Source of the DNA: JALOAD01 sp023228995 [NCBI: Candidatus Muiribacterium halophilum]
GTDB lineage: Bacteria > Muiribacteriota > Muiribacteriia > Muiribacteriales
Length of the DNA: 64,000 nucleotides
NCBI GenBank assembly: GCA_023228995.1
Contig: JALOAD010000005.1
Location: 77,735 to 141,734, forward strand
Direction: 5' to 3'
In this document: positions 44,165-53,788 of the stretch, one piece after another
Layout: every line of letters starts with the position of its first letter
How positions within the stretch are numbered: position 1 is the first letter of the stretch
Program-made: the position numbers and the translations under genes
The notes under the pieces: generated by a model
Databases searched by the model: none
The model's input: the letters and a program-made list of their open reading frames with translations, nothing else
What the model was told of the DNA's origin: nothing

Positions 44165-45036
44165 CTGCCTATATCCTTTTTCATCTTTTCGATAATTGTA
44201 GGATCATTAAACCATTTTTTACTAACTTTAACCTGAAGTCTAATAAATATTTGTTTTTGGAAAAATTCTTCAAGTTTAATTCTTGTTCTTTGTGAAAGTT
44301 TTTTTATTAAACTACCACCTTTACCGACAACTATGCCTTTTTGAGTTTCTCTTGCTACATATATAGTTCCTTCGATACGAATGATTTTTTCTTCTTCTTT
44401 CATTGAATCTATATCAATATATATTTCATGAGGTATTTCATCTTTTAAAACACTTAAAGCAGTTTCTCTTATATATTCCTTTACAATAAATCTTTCGCTT
44501 CTATCTGTCATATATTCTTGATTATAATAAAATTCTTCAACTTCTGGAATTTGAGCAATTATCTTTTCTTTAAGAAAATCAACTCCTTTTCCTGTAGTAG
44601 CTGATATTGCACTAAAATCCCATCCTTTTTCTTCAGCTATTTTTTTCCATATTTTTTTACCAAGATCACTTTCATCTATTTTATTTAAAACCATAAAAAT
44701 ATTTTTTTTATCTTTAAGCAATTCAAAAAGATCTTCATAATCCTGCGGGAAATCTTTTTGATCTATCATAAAAAGCACAATATCAGAATCTTTTAAACCA
44801 TCATTGATTTCTGTAATCATTTTTTGTTGAAGTGAATTTTTTGGCTGTAAAAAACCTGGTAAATCCTGAAATATTATTTGAATATTTTCACTATTGTATA
44901 TTGCAAAAATTCTTTCTCTTGTTGTCTGAGGTTTATTTGAAGTAATACAAATATGTTCGCCAATATATTTATTTATTAAAGTAGATTTCCCAACATTCGG
45001 TTTGCCAATTAATCCAACATATCCAGCTTTTTTCAT
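44155..45036 (-). CDS. era: GTPase Era
   Basis: 293 residues, full length. Essential GTPase that binds 16S rRNA near its 3' end during 30S maturation. G1 GKPNVGKS, G3 DLPGF, G4 NKID, and the C-terminal KH domain with GIVVGKGGSLIKKLSQRTR. Overlaps the YerB-like gene by four bases (ATGA). Part of the ylqF-to-recO operon, beside the rRNA-maturation gene ybeY. Confidence 0.96.
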   Translation of the reverse strand: MKKAGYVGLIGKPNVGKSTLINKYIGEHICITSNKPQTTRERIFAIYNSENIQIIFQDLPGFLQPKNSLQQKMITEINDGLKDSDIVLFMIDQKDFPQDYEDLFELLKDKKNIFMVLNKIDESDLGKKIWKKIAEEKGWDFSAISATTGKGVDFLKEKIIAQIPEVEEFYYNQEYMTDRSERFIVKEYIRETALSVLKDEIPHEIYIDIDSMKEEEKIIRIEGTIYVARETQKGIVVGKGGSLIKKLSQRTRIKLEEFFQKQIFIRLQVKVSKKWFNDPTIIEKMKKDIGSWN

Positions 45037-46025
45037 ATTTGCAAATCACCTTCGTCACATATTGATATCCATAGCCTTTCACCTGCAAGTGTAACTATTT
45101 TTCCGAAATTGTCAAAATAATTTATTTTCCCATTATCTTCCTCTATCCATAAACCATTTATAAAAGAGTTTCCATTATATATAACTGCTTTTCCAAATTG
45201 TTCAAAACCATTTTCTAGCCTTATTATAACATTATCTGACCAAGTCTGAGTATTTTTGCTTAATATATTATATTTACCATTATGCCATACAAATTTTATA
45301 TCTTTGGCAATAAATGATTTTCCATTTTCCCATAAAGCAGGTCTTTCTACTTTAAAAAACGTAGATTTTACAAATTCATCAACCATACTATTTTTATATT
45401 TATTATACTCAATAAATTCTTCTGTTATATTAAAATCATTTTGTTTATCACCTTTTGAAAGTATAAGTATATTATTTGAATTAGCATTATGTAATACAGA
45501 AATAAAATCATCATTTATAGTTATATTTTGAGTGATTTTCATATTTATATAATCAGATTTTTCTTCAATTATTTGTTGTTCTATAATCTGTTCTAACTTA
45601 GGTTCTTCTTCAATTTCTTTTTCTATATTTTTTGGTTTTTCTTCGGCAAAACTTATAAGATTACCATTGTTTGAAAATAAAATATTTTCTTCTTTTTTTT
45701 CAATTGCATACATTATTTTATTGAAATTTTTATCAAATTTTCTATATGAAATTCCAAGAAGAAGTTTATCTGACCATTTAGAAGAATATTTTTGTTGTAT
45801 TTCATTAAGAAATTCATCTTTTGTATTTGATATATTATTTTTTACTTTAAAAACATCATCTGAATCATTAACATCAGAAATAATTATTGGAAGGTCTTTT
45901 AATTTTTCAGTGTATTTTTCAGCTATTGTCATATATTCAGCATTTTTTATAGTATAACCTGAAAATAAAAATCCAAAAGTCAATATAATCAATGTTAAAA
46001 AAACTTTTTTTTCATTTTGTGTCAT
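45033..46025 (-). CDS. Membrane-anchored protein with YerB/DUF3048-like C-terminus
   Basis: 330 residues. N-terminal helix (about 8-25) for anchoring or export; a Glu-rich linker (about 128-150, KEIEEEPKLEQIIEQQIIEE region); C-terminal domain from about 225 with the pattern of the second DUF3048 domain (NVIIRLENGFEQFGKAVIY, NSFINGLWIEEDNGKINYFD, GKIVTLAGERLWISI). The N-terminal half does not show the usual first DUF3048 domain. Function unknown; homologues are envelope proteins. ATGA overlaps on both sides place it firmly in the era operon. Confidence 0.65.
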   Translation of the reverse strand: MTQNEKKVFLTLIILTFGFLFSGYTIKNAEYMTIAEKYTEKLKDLPIIISDVNDSDDVFKVKNNISNTKDEFLNEIQQKYSSKWSDKLLLGISYRKFDKNFNKIMYAIEKKEENILFSNNGNLISFAEEKPKNIEKEIEEEPKLEQIIEQQIIEEKSDYINMKITQNITINDDFISVLHNANSNNILILSKGDKQNDFNITEEFIEYNKYKNSMVDEFVKSTFFKVERPALWENGKSFIAKDIKFVWHNGKYNILSKNTQTWSDNVIIRLENGFEQFGKAVIYNGNSFINGLWIEEDNGKINYFDNFGKIVTLAGERLWISICDEGDLQI

Positions 46026-46726
46026 TCAAAATCCTCCGAATCACTTTTTACAAGAAAATCTTTTTCTTCATCTTCTGGTGAAAGTACTCCACCTGAAACA
46101 ATTATTTTCATTGCTTCTTCCATAGTGATATTAATTTCTATTATTTCACTTTTCGGCAAAAAGACGAGAAATCCTGAAGTTGGATTCGGGGTTGTTGGTA
46201 CAAATATTGAAGTTAATTTTTGATTAAGTGTTTCATTAACTATATTAGGAGCATCTGTTGATACAAAACCTATTACCCAGCATTCTTTTCTTGGATATTC
46301 AAGCAATACAACTTTATTGAATACTTCTTTTTTATTTTTACTCATAAAATCTAAAAGTTGTCTAACCGCTGTCATAATGTTTTTAGCAAGAGGAATTTTA
46401 AGAAGTAATTTTTCAACAAAGAAAAATAATTTTTCACCAATGAAATTTCTTGCAACAACACCAGAAAAGATAATCATACCGATTGTAAATATAAAACCCA
46501 GACCTGGAATCTTATATCTTAAAGTTTTATTTATATATGCAGCAATAAATCCTGAATCAGCCCATGTAAATATTGTAACTAAAACATATATTGTCAATGC
46601 AGATGGTAAAAGAACAATAAGACCTGTAAAAAAATAAGTTTTAGTATATGACCATAGTTTTGATATAAAACCGATGAAAAGAATTTTCAATCCTGTAAAA
46701 AAAACTTTAGTCCTCTTCTTCAGCAT
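46022..46726 (-). CDS. DUF502 family membrane protein
   Basis: 234 residues from ATG 46726, which has GAGG seven bases upstream; an ATG at 46747 lies deeper in the upstream gene without a ribosome-binding site. Two hydrophobic segments flank the DUF502 motifs (FFTGLIVLLPSALTIYVL, PGLGFIFTIGMIIFSG, IPLAKNIMTAVRQLLDF, VVLLEYPRKECWVIGFV, FVPTTPNPTSGFLVFLP). Family members are inner-membrane proteins of unknown role. Acidic C-terminal tail. Overlaps both neighbours. Confidence 0.88.
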   Translation of the reverse strand: MLKKRTKVFFTGLKILFIGFISKLWSYTKTYFFTGLIVLLPSALTIYVLVTIFTWADSGFIAAYINKTLRYKIPGLGFIFTIGMIIFSGVVARNFIGEKLFFFVEKLLLKIPLAKNIMTAVRQLLDFMSKNKKEVFNKVVLLEYPRKECWVIGFVSTDAPNIVNETLNQKLTSIFVPTTPNPTSGFLVFLPKSEIIEINITMEEAMKIIVSGGVLSPEDEEKDFLVKSDSEDFE

Positions 46727-47990
46727 TATTATCCTCATCTGAATCAATAATATTCATAAGAACAGTTCCTATGCTATTATTGTTTTTTGAAATTATTGTA
46801 AATACACTGCCATTCCAAACTATTTCCTGTTTTTCTCTTGGTATTTCTCCAGTTATATTTTCTAAAAATCCACCTAGAGTTTCATAATCCTCATCAACAG
46901 GAATGTTGAGATTATATTTATCATTTAATTCTTCAACCGAATATACTGCATCTATTAAAATTGAACCATCTTTATTTCTTTTTTCAAAAACAACATCAAA
47001 ATCATATTCATCATGTATTTCACCAACTATTTCTTCAATTATATCTTCCAAAGTAACAATACCTGAAACCTGTCCATACTCATCAATAACAACTCTAATC
47101 TGTTCTTTGCTTTTTTTCATTTCATCAAAAAGCTCATCTATCTTTTTTGTTTCTGGAACAAATTTTATTTCTCTAACATATTGTTTTAAAGTATTTCTAG
47201 GAGTTTCTCTTTCATCATGAACTATATCAAGTGCAAATACAAAACCTTTAATATCATCTATATTATCAGCATAAACAGGAATTCTTGAATAACCATGTCT
47301 TTCAACAGTACTAATTAAATATTCATAATCAGTGTCTACCGGTACAGCAACAATGTTGATTCTTGGTGTCATTATTTCTTTTACTGATGTAGCTGCAAGA
47401 TCAAATATACCTTCCATCATTTTTTTTTGTCCTGGTTCTAAAGCACCTGATTTATCACTTACTGATATAAGATGTTCAATTTCATCTTTAGATTCTAAAA
47501 GACCTTCTTTTTGAAATTGAGGCATTATAAACTGTATAAAAAAATTCATCATTTTTGCTGGAATTATAAATATATAATATGCTATATTCGCTGGTAATGA
47601 GCATTTGTAAACTAAAGTATCTGCTTTTTGCCTAAAAATTTCTTTAGGAAGTATTTCACCAAAAAGTAATATTATAGGAGTTATTACAAGACCTGACAAA
47701 ATTATAGAACCATATTTATTACCGAATTCATTTATAAAGATTGGTAAAAATACATTTGTTGCAATAATAGAAATACCAATGTTTACAATGTTATTACCTA
47801 TCAAAATAATAGTTAAAAATTGTTCTATATTAGAAACAACACTATTTACAAACTCAGCGTTCTTTTCACCATTATCGTTTTTTTTCTTTAATGAAATTCT
47901 ATTAAGTGAAACCATACCAGTTTCCAGTCCGGAAAAAAAACCACTCAAAACAAGCATTAATAATGTAATTACAATCCAAAAACTAATCAT
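46707..47990 (-). CDS. Hemolysin-family/CNNM membrane protein (DUF21-CBS-CorC)
   Basis: 427 residues: DUF21 transmembrane domain (1-190, with GYxSG-like SGFFSGLETGMVSLNR), paired CBS domains (about 205-335, MTPRINIVAVP and RVVIDEYGQVSGIVTLEDII) and CorC_HlyC transporter-associated domain (345-420, DEDYETLGGFL). Family members bind ATP and Mg through the CBS pair and are implicated in Mg efflux or homeostasis. Tandem paralogue of the next gene upstream, with a one-base overlap. Confidence 0.9.
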   Translation of the reverse strand: MISFWIVITLLMLVLSGFFSGLETGMVSLNRISLKKKNDNGEKNAEFVNSVVSNIEQFLTIILIGNNIVNIGISIIATNVFLPIFINEFGNKYGSIILSGLVITPIILLFGEILPKEIFRQKADTLVYKCSLPANIAYYIFIIPAKMMNFFIQFIMPQFQKEGLLESKDEIEHLISVSDKSGALEPGQKKMMEGIFDLAATSVKEIMTPRINIVAVPVDTDYEYLISTVERHGYSRIPVYADNIDDIKGFVFALDIVHDERETPRNTLKQYVREIKFVPETKKIDELFDEMKKSKEQIRVVIDEYGQVSGIVTLEDIIEEIVGEIHDEYDFDVVFEKRNKDGSILIDAVYSVEELNDKYNLNIPVDEDYETLGGFLENITGEIPREKQEIVWNGSVFTIISKNNNSIGTVLMNIIDSDEDNNAEEED

Positions 47991-49252
47991 TATAAACGAA
48001 TTTCCTTTTTCAATATTTTAACTTTTTCTATTCTATTTCCTTCCATTTTTAAAACAAAAACATCGAATTCTTCATTTTTTATAATATCATTTTCTTCTGG
48101 AATTCTACCAAGTCTATTCATAATAAAACCACCTATACTATTAAAACCAATATTTTCAGGTATTTTAAGATCTAAAAGTTCGTTAATATCATCTATATGC
48201 ATTTTAGCATTTACAATTATAGTATTATTATCAAAAAATTCATATTCTTTATCAATTTCATCATATTCATCATGAATCTCACCGACAAGCTCTTCAATAA
48301 GATCTTCCATAGTAACAAGACCTTCTGTTCCACCATATTCATCTGCAACCATAACAATATGAGTTTTATTAATCTGCATAAATTTAAGAAGTGAACTTGC
48401 AGTTTTACTTTCAGGTACATAAAAAGCTGATCTTAAATATTGTTTTATATTTGTAAGTTCTTTTAAACCTGCAAGATACGGTAAAATATCCTTTACATAT
48501 AAAATTCCAAGTATATTATCAACATTGCCTTCATAAACTGGAATTCTTGAAAACTGTTCTTCTCTAATCAAACGAGCTATTTCAATAATTGAAGTATTTA
48601 CATCTATACATGTCATATCTATTCTTGGCGTCATTATTTCTTTAACATCTGTATCTGAAAATTCAAAAACAGATCTTAGCATATCTTTTTCATCCTGTTT
48701 TATTATACCTTCTTCATTACCCATATCAATTATTGTTTTTAATTCTTCGGAACTTATAGAACTTTCAGTCGTATATTCATTCATCTTTAAAATTTTAAGA
48801 AATAGATTTACTATTTTAAGAAATATTCTGCTTATAGGATTTAATATAAATACAAAAAAGCTCATAAATGGAGCTGATATTACAGAAAAAGTCTCAGCTG
48901 TATTTACAGCAATAAGTTTTGGAGTTATTTCGCCAAAAAATAATAAAAGTAAAGTCATTATAACACTAGATGCAATATTTCCTTTTAATATACCAAATTT
49001 ATTTATAAAAAACTCAGTAGCAAGGACTGTTGCAAGTATATTAACAAATAGATTTATAAGAATAATAGTTATAAGAAGTTTTCTAGGTCTTTCTAAAAGA
49101 TATATAAGAAAATTATTTTTCTTTTTTTTTCTAAGTTTATTAAGCTTAAATTTGTTCAAAGAAAAAAATGCTGTCTCACTTCCTGAAAAATAACCTGAAA
49201 TAAGTATCAGGATAGCAATAAAAATCAGACTCAGATAATCCCCGTCTTCCAA
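47990..49252 (-). CDS. Hemolysin-family/CNNM membrane protein (DUF21-CBS-CorC), paralogue
   Basis: 420 residues with the same three domains: SGYFSGSETAFFSLNKFKL, CBS pair (MTPRIDMTCIDVN; VMVADEYGGTEGLVTMEDLI) and CorC domain (NIGFNSIGGFIMNRLGRIPE). The start is a TTG at 49252 with GGAG 11 bases upstream; no ATG lies before the first helix, so TTG is accepted with some doubt. The pair may form a heterodimer, since these proteins dimerise through CBS domains. Confidence 0.88.
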   Translation of the reverse strand: MEDGDYLSLIFIAILILISGYFSGSETAFFSLNKFKLNKLRKKKKNNFLIYLLERPRKLLITIILINLFVNILATVLATEFFINKFGILKGNIASSVIMTLLLLFFGEITPKLIAVNTAETFSVISAPFMSFFVFILNPISRIFLKIVNLFLKILKMNEYTTESSISSEELKTIIDMGNEEGIIKQDEKDMLRSVFEFSDTDVKEIMTPRIDMTCIDVNTSIIEIARLIREEQFSRIPVYEGNVDNILGILYVKDILPYLAGLKELTNIKQYLRSAFYVPESKTASSLLKFMQINKTHIVMVADEYGGTEGLVTMEDLIEELVGEIHDEYDEIDKEYEFFDNNTIIVNAKMHIDDINELLDLKIPENIGFNSIGGFIMNRLGRIPEENDIIKNEEFDVFVLKMEGNRIEKVKILKKEIRL

Positions 49253-49267
49253 CTGGAAAGTTTCTCC

Positions 49268-49723
49268 TTATAAAAATTTTTTTAATAACTCTTCTTGATG
49301 TTCAAACATAATCTGCTTTTCACTATGTATAGCATGATCAAAACCTAGAAGATGTAATACTCCATGTATTATAACACGAATTAGTTCTTCTTTAAAGTTA
49401 ATTTTATTATTTTCTGCATTTTCCTCAACACAATCTATACATATTATAACATCACCAAGTAATTTTTGAGAAAACTCCGAAAAATCACCTTCTTTTAATG
49501 GAAAAGAAAGAACATCTGTAACACTATCAATCTTTCTATAATCATTATTTAACTTTTTTATAGTTTCTTTATCGACAAAAGTTATATCAACAATCATTTT
49601 TTCTGAATATTTTATTCTTATAGTTTGCTGTATTATATCAACAATAAGATTTTCATCAATTCCAGTTTTTAAAGTAATATCTTCATCTATCTCTACATAA
49701 AAATCATAATTATCATCATACAT
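49268..49723 (-). CDS. ybeY: Endoribonuclease YbeY (rRNA maturation)
   Basis: 151 residues. Zinc-dependent RNase for 16S rRNA 3'-end maturation and ribosome quality control. The zinc motif HGVLHLLGFDH is near residue 110-120 and NNDYRKIDSVTDVLSFP is the second conserved block. A TTG at 49738 gives a longer product, but GGGGA just after it serves as ribosome-binding site for the ATG at 49723. Flanked by pgpH, as in many genomes. Confidence 0.93.
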   Translation of the reverse strand: MYDDNYDFYVEIDEDITLKTGIDENLIVDIIQQTIRIKYSEKMIVDITFVDKETIKKLNNDYRKIDSVTDVLSFPLKEGDFSEFSQKLLGDVIICIDCVEENAENNKINFKEELIRVIIHGVLHLLGFDHAIHSEKQIMFEHQEELLKKFL

Positions 49724-49738
49724 AGAATATTTCCCCAA

Positions 49739-51838
49739 TTATTTTAGTATTTTTTGACCAACAATTTCAGTATCAGGATATTCAATTCTTTTATGAAACA
49801 TCTGTAAAAGAACTTTTGAAAAAACATTTCTCACTTTTTCAATTTCTTTTAAGGTAAGATTACATTCATCAAACTGTTCATCTATAAATTTATCATTAGT
49901 TATTTTTTTTATAAGATTATCAATAGAAGACGGTGTTGCAGTTGTAAGACTTCTTGTTGCAGATTCAATCGAATCCGCTATCATTACAAGAGCTGCTTCT
50001 TTTGTTTGAGGTTTTGGACCAGGATATCTATAAGAGCTTTCTTTAATAGAATCTCCAATCTCAACTTTAGCTTTATCATAAAAATATTTAACCATTGTAG
50101 TTCCATGATGTTGTTGTATAATATCAATTATTTCTGCTGGAAGATTATGTTTTTTAGCAATTTCTACACCATCTTTTGTGTGAGATATTATAATTATAGC
50201 AGAAAGATTCGGAGAAAGATTATCATGCTGATTATCTTTACCCATAAGATTTTCAACAAAAAAGAATGGTCTTTTAATTTTACCAATATCATGATAATAA
50301 CCACCAATTCGAGCTAATAAAGAATCTGCTCCAATTTCTATTGCGGCAGCTTCTGCAAGATTTGCAACCATTATAGAATGATGATATGTACCAGGTGTTT
50401 GTTCAAGAAGAGTTTTTAATAATTCATTATTAAGATCTGTAAGTTCAAGAAGTCTTATAGCAGAAGTAACTTTAAACATTTTTTCAAAAACAGGCATTGT
50501 ACCAAGTGCAAATATTATAGAAAATGCACCATTAAAAAAACCATGTAAAATATCTCTTAAAAGAAATTTTATATCTTCCTCTAAAGTATAAAATTTAAGA
50601 TTAAGAAAATGCAAAGCAATAATAAGACAAATATTAGTAATAATAAGATAAAGACCTGATAAAAGCTGCTCAGCTCTGGTTTTAGAACTCATAATTGTAT
50701 AAACTGATACAATACTGCCAATAATAGATATTACAACAAAATTTATATCACCTAAAACAAGTCCGCCAACAACTGAAAGCATTGAACTTAAAAGAATAGC
50801 AAATTTACTATCTACTACTAAAGATACTAGCATTGCAATAGCTGCTATAGGAAGTAAATATATAGAAAATATAGATAATTTTTGCGTAGAAATAAAAATA
50901 TCAACTTTAGATTTTAAAATAACATCATAGAATTTAAATCCTGTTATAGTAAAAAAAGCAATTAATTCAATAAACATAACTAAAGGTTCTTCAGCTAAAA
51001 TATCAGCATTAAAATGATGAAGATACAATATCAATATAAGAGAAAAAAATATAAACAAAAGCAGAAATCCAATAAGTCGCTGATAAAAAATTCTACTTTC
51101 ATTGAAATAACCAGTTTTTCCAAGCAATGCTATAGAATTATCATCAAGTATATCTCCTTCTCTAACAATAATCTCACCTTTTCTAATAAATCTTTCAACT
51201 GGTCTTATGCTATTTTTTAAATTTCTAACTAATTTTTGAGTTTTTTCTTCATCATAAAAAAAATTAGGTCTTACAAAATTTATAAGAATTCTTTTAACAA
51301 TTCCTTTTTCTTCATCAGATAATCCTTCCATTTTTTGAATTTTCCTAGAAACAGCGTCAAAAATTGCAGAATGTTCTTCTTTTTTGTAACCACCATCAAG
51401 AATATTATTTGCAAGATCAATTATTACTGGTTTTATCTGAGCAATTCTGTATCCTTCAAATTTTTTTAATGATTCAGCAAGATCAATAAGCCGTTTATCA
51501 TTGGATAATACAGGTCTTTTTTCCTCAAAAACAAGCAAAAATTCTTTTATTTCACTTAAAACTTCAGGTTTTATATTAGTATCTTCTGTATATACTTTTT
51601 CAATTCTATTTTCAGCTTCTCTTTCAATTCTACTCGTAGCATCTTTATCAAAAAATTTTATATCTCTTGGAGCTTTAATATTAACAGGAACTACATCACC
51701 ATTATTTATATTTCCAATATGTAAAAAATCATAAGATACTATAATAGCAGAAAATAAAACACATAAAATAAGACCTGTCATTTTTCTAAGCAAACTATAG
51801 TTAATATTTACATTTTTTATTTTTTCATTAAACTTCAT
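49739..51838 (-). CDS. pgpH: 7TM-HD phosphodiesterase, PgpH-type
   Basis: 699 residues. N-terminal helix, an extracellular 7TMR-HDED domain (50-260), seven transmembrane helices (about 265-455) and a cytoplasmic HD domain with HHSIMVANLAEAAA, GGYYHDIGKIKRP and the later IIISHTKDG and QHHGT metal-site motifs. PgpH of Listeria hydrolyses cyclic di-AMP; same role is likely, in potassium and wall homeostasis. Overlaps ylqF by 11 bases and directly precedes ybeY, the classical order. Confidence 0.92.
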   Translation of the reverse strand: MKFNEKIKNVNINYSLLRKMTGLILCVLFSAIIVSYDFLHIGNINNGDVVPVNIKAPRDIKFFDKDATSRIEREAENRIEKVYTEDTNIKPEVLSEIKEFLLVFEEKRPVLSNDKRLIDLAESLKKFEGYRIAQIKPVIIDLANNILDGGYKKEEHSAIFDAVSRKIQKMEGLSDEEKGIVKRILINFVRPNFFYDEEKTQKLVRNLKNSIRPVERFIRKGEIIVREGDILDDNSIALLGKTGYFNESRIFYQRLIGFLLLFIFFSLILILYLHHFNADILAEEPLVMFIELIAFFTITGFKFYDVILKSKVDIFISTQKLSIFSIYLLPIAAIAMLVSLVVDSKFAILLSSMLSVVGGLVLGDINFVVISIIGSIVSVYTIMSSKTRAEQLLSGLYLIITNICLIIALHFLNLKFYTLEEDIKFLLRDILHGFFNGAFSIIFALGTMPVFEKMFKVTSAIRLLELTDLNNELLKTLLEQTPGTYHHSIMVANLAEAAAIEIGADSLLARIGGYYHDIGKIKRPFFFVENLMGKDNQHDNLSPNLSAIIIISHTKDGVEIAKKHNLPAEIIDIIQQHHGTTMVKYFYDKAKVEIGDSIKESSYRYPGPKPQTKEAALVMIADSIESATRSLTTATPSSIDNLIKKITNDKFIDEQFDECNLTLKEIEKVRNVFSKVLLQMFHKRIEYPDTEIVGQKILK

Positions 51839-52652
51839 TCAATTTATCCAGTATTATTTTTTTAAACTTTCCCTTATTATAATCAGAAAATACTTTTGTA
51901 GCAATATTATCATTACCTTTAATACTATATTTTTTTTCAAACTCAATTAAAAACTCCGAAAAATGTTGACATTTACCAAGTAAATATCCATCAGTTAAAA
52001 TTTTTTGACCTTTTTCTTCTATATTATTCCAAAAAAACTCAAGAACTTCTGAATAACCTATTCTTGAAGCATCTACACAGTTAATAACAGCTAATTTATA
52101 AATAATATCTTCATCATCAACCTCAGGATATAAAACTCCCGGAGTATCCATTATTCTAAGATTTTCATAAGTAATCCACTGTTCACTTCTTGTAACTCCA
52201 GGTCTATTTGCAATTCGAAGCTTTTTTTTACCAGAAATTTGTTTTATAAGTTGTGTTTTACCAACATTTGGCATTCCAGCTATCATTACAAAAGATGATT
52301 TGTTTTTAAAACCATAATTTACTAATTTATCAATATTATTTACAGATATAGCTTTAATATTATTAAAAAGATCAGCAATACTCTTACGATTTAATGCTGA
52401 AATAAAAAATACATCTTTTCCATAAAATTTATTTTTAATTTCATTAACAATATCATTATCAACAAGATCACATTTATTAATAACAAGAAAATGTTTTTTA
52501 TCGGGAATTTCATCAAAAATTCCTGAAGCACTTGAAATAGGTGCTCTAGCATCAATTATTTCAATTAAAATATCTATTTTTGGAAATCTAGCCCTGATCT
52601 TTTGCCTTGCAGCCTTAATATGACCAGGATACCACGATAATTTATTATCCAT
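51828..52652 (-). CDS. ylqF: Ribosome biogenesis GTPase YlqF/RbgA
   Basis: 274 residues. Circularly permuted GTPase for late 50S assembly: WYPGHIKAARQKI opening, G4 NKCD before G1 GMPNVGKTQ and G3 DTPGVLYPE. The C-terminal helical RNA-binding domain is present (LLGKCQHFSEFLIEFEKKYS region). First gene after a 174-base spacer holding tandem C-rich repeats; probably leads the operon down to recO. Confidence 0.94.
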   Translation of the reverse strand: MDNKLSWYPGHIKAARQKIRARFPKIDILIEIIDARAPISSASGIFDEIPDKKHFLVINKCDLVDNDIVNEIKNKFYGKDVFFISALNRKSIADLFNNIKAISVNNIDKLVNYGFKNKSSFVMIAGMPNVGKTQLIKQISGKKKLRIANRPGVTRSEQWITYENLRIMDTPGVLYPEVDDEDIIYKLAVINCVDASRIGYSEVLEFFWNNIEEKGQKILTDGYLLGKCQHFSEFLIEFEKKYSIKGNDNIATKVFSDYNKGKFKKIILDKLNEV

Positions 52653-52826
52653 TATAATTCCTTTAAAAAATAAAGAAAGTTAGAAAGTTTAAGGAGTTTT
52701 GGGTTAAAACCCTGACCCTTTCATTTTTCCCGAGTTTTAAATTTTTAATTTTTCCCTAATCCCGGTCTTTCCCGGTTTTCCCCCGGTCTTTCCCGGTTTT
52801 CCCCCAGTCTTTCCCGAGTTTTAAAC
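52653..52826. repeat. Spacer with 21-bp C-rich tandem repeats
   Basis: Three copies of a CCCCCGGTCTTTCCCGGTTT-type unit at 52761-52779 (shortened), 52780-52800 and 52801-52822 (variant CAGTC, GAG). G-rich AAGGAGTTTTGGGTTAA and CCCTGACCCTTTC words precede them. The tract lies between lepB and ylqF, which are otherwise probably co-transcribed. No promoter was recognised here. Confidence 0.85.
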
Positions 52827-53348
52827 TTATCTCAAAACTCTAATCTGCCTTAATGGCCAGTATATCATAATAACTTTACCTATAATCTCGGATTTGTTAA
52901 CAAATCCCCAAAATCTGCTATCTTTACTATTATTTATATTATCACCAAGCATATAATAAGAATTTTCAGGAACTGTAATACTATTTAATTCTTCAAGATT
53001 ATCAGGATCAATTCTAAGAAAATCTATTTTTTGATAATCAAACTTCTCTTTGCCAACTATAACAGTATTATCTTTAAGTTCTAATTTATCATTAGATAAA
53101 CCAATAACTCTTTTAACCATTCTAAGCCGGTGATTAAGAGGATAATTAAAAGCAGCAAGCTCTCCTCTTTTAAAATTTTTAGATAATCTATTTACTATAA
53201 TTCTAGACCCTTTTTTTATAAAAGGTTCCATTGAACTAGATGGTACTATATAAGTTGTGAATAAGAATGTTTTGACTAAAAAAACAATTATCAGGGACGC
53301 AGTTATTATTTCTACCCAGTCCCTGATAATTAGCCAAATTTTTGTCAT
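52827..53348 (-). CDS. lepB: Signal peptidase I
   Basis: 173 residues, short gram-positive-like type with one N-terminal helix (12-32). Ser-Lys dyad: S39 in PSSSMEPFIKKG and K79 in RMVKRVIGL; the later box GDNINNSKDSRFWGFV is intact. It cleaves signal peptides at the outer face of the membrane. Lies nine bases after rplS, the common rplS-lepB-ylqF order. Confidence 0.95.
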   Translation of the reverse strand: MTKIWLIIRDWVEIITASLIIVFLVKTFLFTTYIVPSSSMEPFIKKGSRIIVNRLSKNFKRGELAAFNYPLNHRLRMVKRVIGLSNDKLELKDNTVIVGKEKFDYQKIDFLRIDPDNLEELNSITVPENSYYMLGDNINNSKDSRFWGFVNKSEIIGKVIMIYWPLRQIRVLR

Positions 53349-53357
53349 TTGAAAAAA

Positions 53358-53699
53358 TTAAAGTTTTTCTTTAAGTCTAGCTGCTTTTCCTCTAAGATCT
53401 CTTAGATAATAAAGTTTTGCCCTTCTAACTTTGTTTCTTCTCTTGATTTCAATAGTTGCAATGTTTGGTGAATGTAATGGAAAAATCTTTTCAGCACCAA
53501 TTCCATTAGAAACTTTTCTAACTGTAAAAGTTTCTCGAGTTCCACCATGTTTAATACCGATTACAGTTCCTTCAAAGATCTGTATTCTTTCTTTGTTTCC
53601 TTCTTTTACTTTTGTATGTACTTTTACAAGGTCTCCTGGACGCATTTCAGGGAGATCCTTCTTCATGTACTTGCTTTCAATCGTATTGATTATATTCAT
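53358..53699 (-). CDS. rplS: 50S ribosomal protein L19
   Basis: 113 residues, full length. Signatures: [51 protein letters not shown] and the basic C-terminus [19 protein letters not shown]19 sits at the 30S-50S interface. GGGGG stands before the ATG. The usual upstream partners rimM and trmD are not here; instead a promoter lies just upstream. Confidence 0.96.
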   Translation of the reverse strand: MNIINTIESKYMKKDLPEMRPGDLVKVHTKVKEGNKERIQIFEGTVIGIKHGGTRETFTVRKVSNGIGAEKIFPLHSPNIATIEIKRRNKVRRAKLYYLRDLRGKAARLKEKL

Positions 53700-53741
53700 A
53701 ATTCCCCCTAAGAATAATATACATAGTTCACAAGTTCGTAA

Positions 53742-53770
53742 ATTTTACAACATAAGCTATATTATGTCAA
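53742..53770 (-). promoter_or_regulatory. Promoter of the rplS-lepB operon
   Basis: Minus strand TTGACA (53770-53765), 17-bp spacer, TAAAAT (53747-53742), about 43 bases before the rplS ATG. Consensus -35 and spacing. Confidence 0.78.
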
Positions 53771-53788
53771 CCAGTTACCGGTACTCAG

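Noticed and set aside
52761-52822. Short CRISPR remnant
   Set aside because: Units are directly adjacent without spacers and without cas genes.
53358-53699. Missing rimM/trmD as a sign of rearranged or broken operon
   Set aside because: A consensus promoter directly precedes rplS, so it is simply a differently organised but functional operon.
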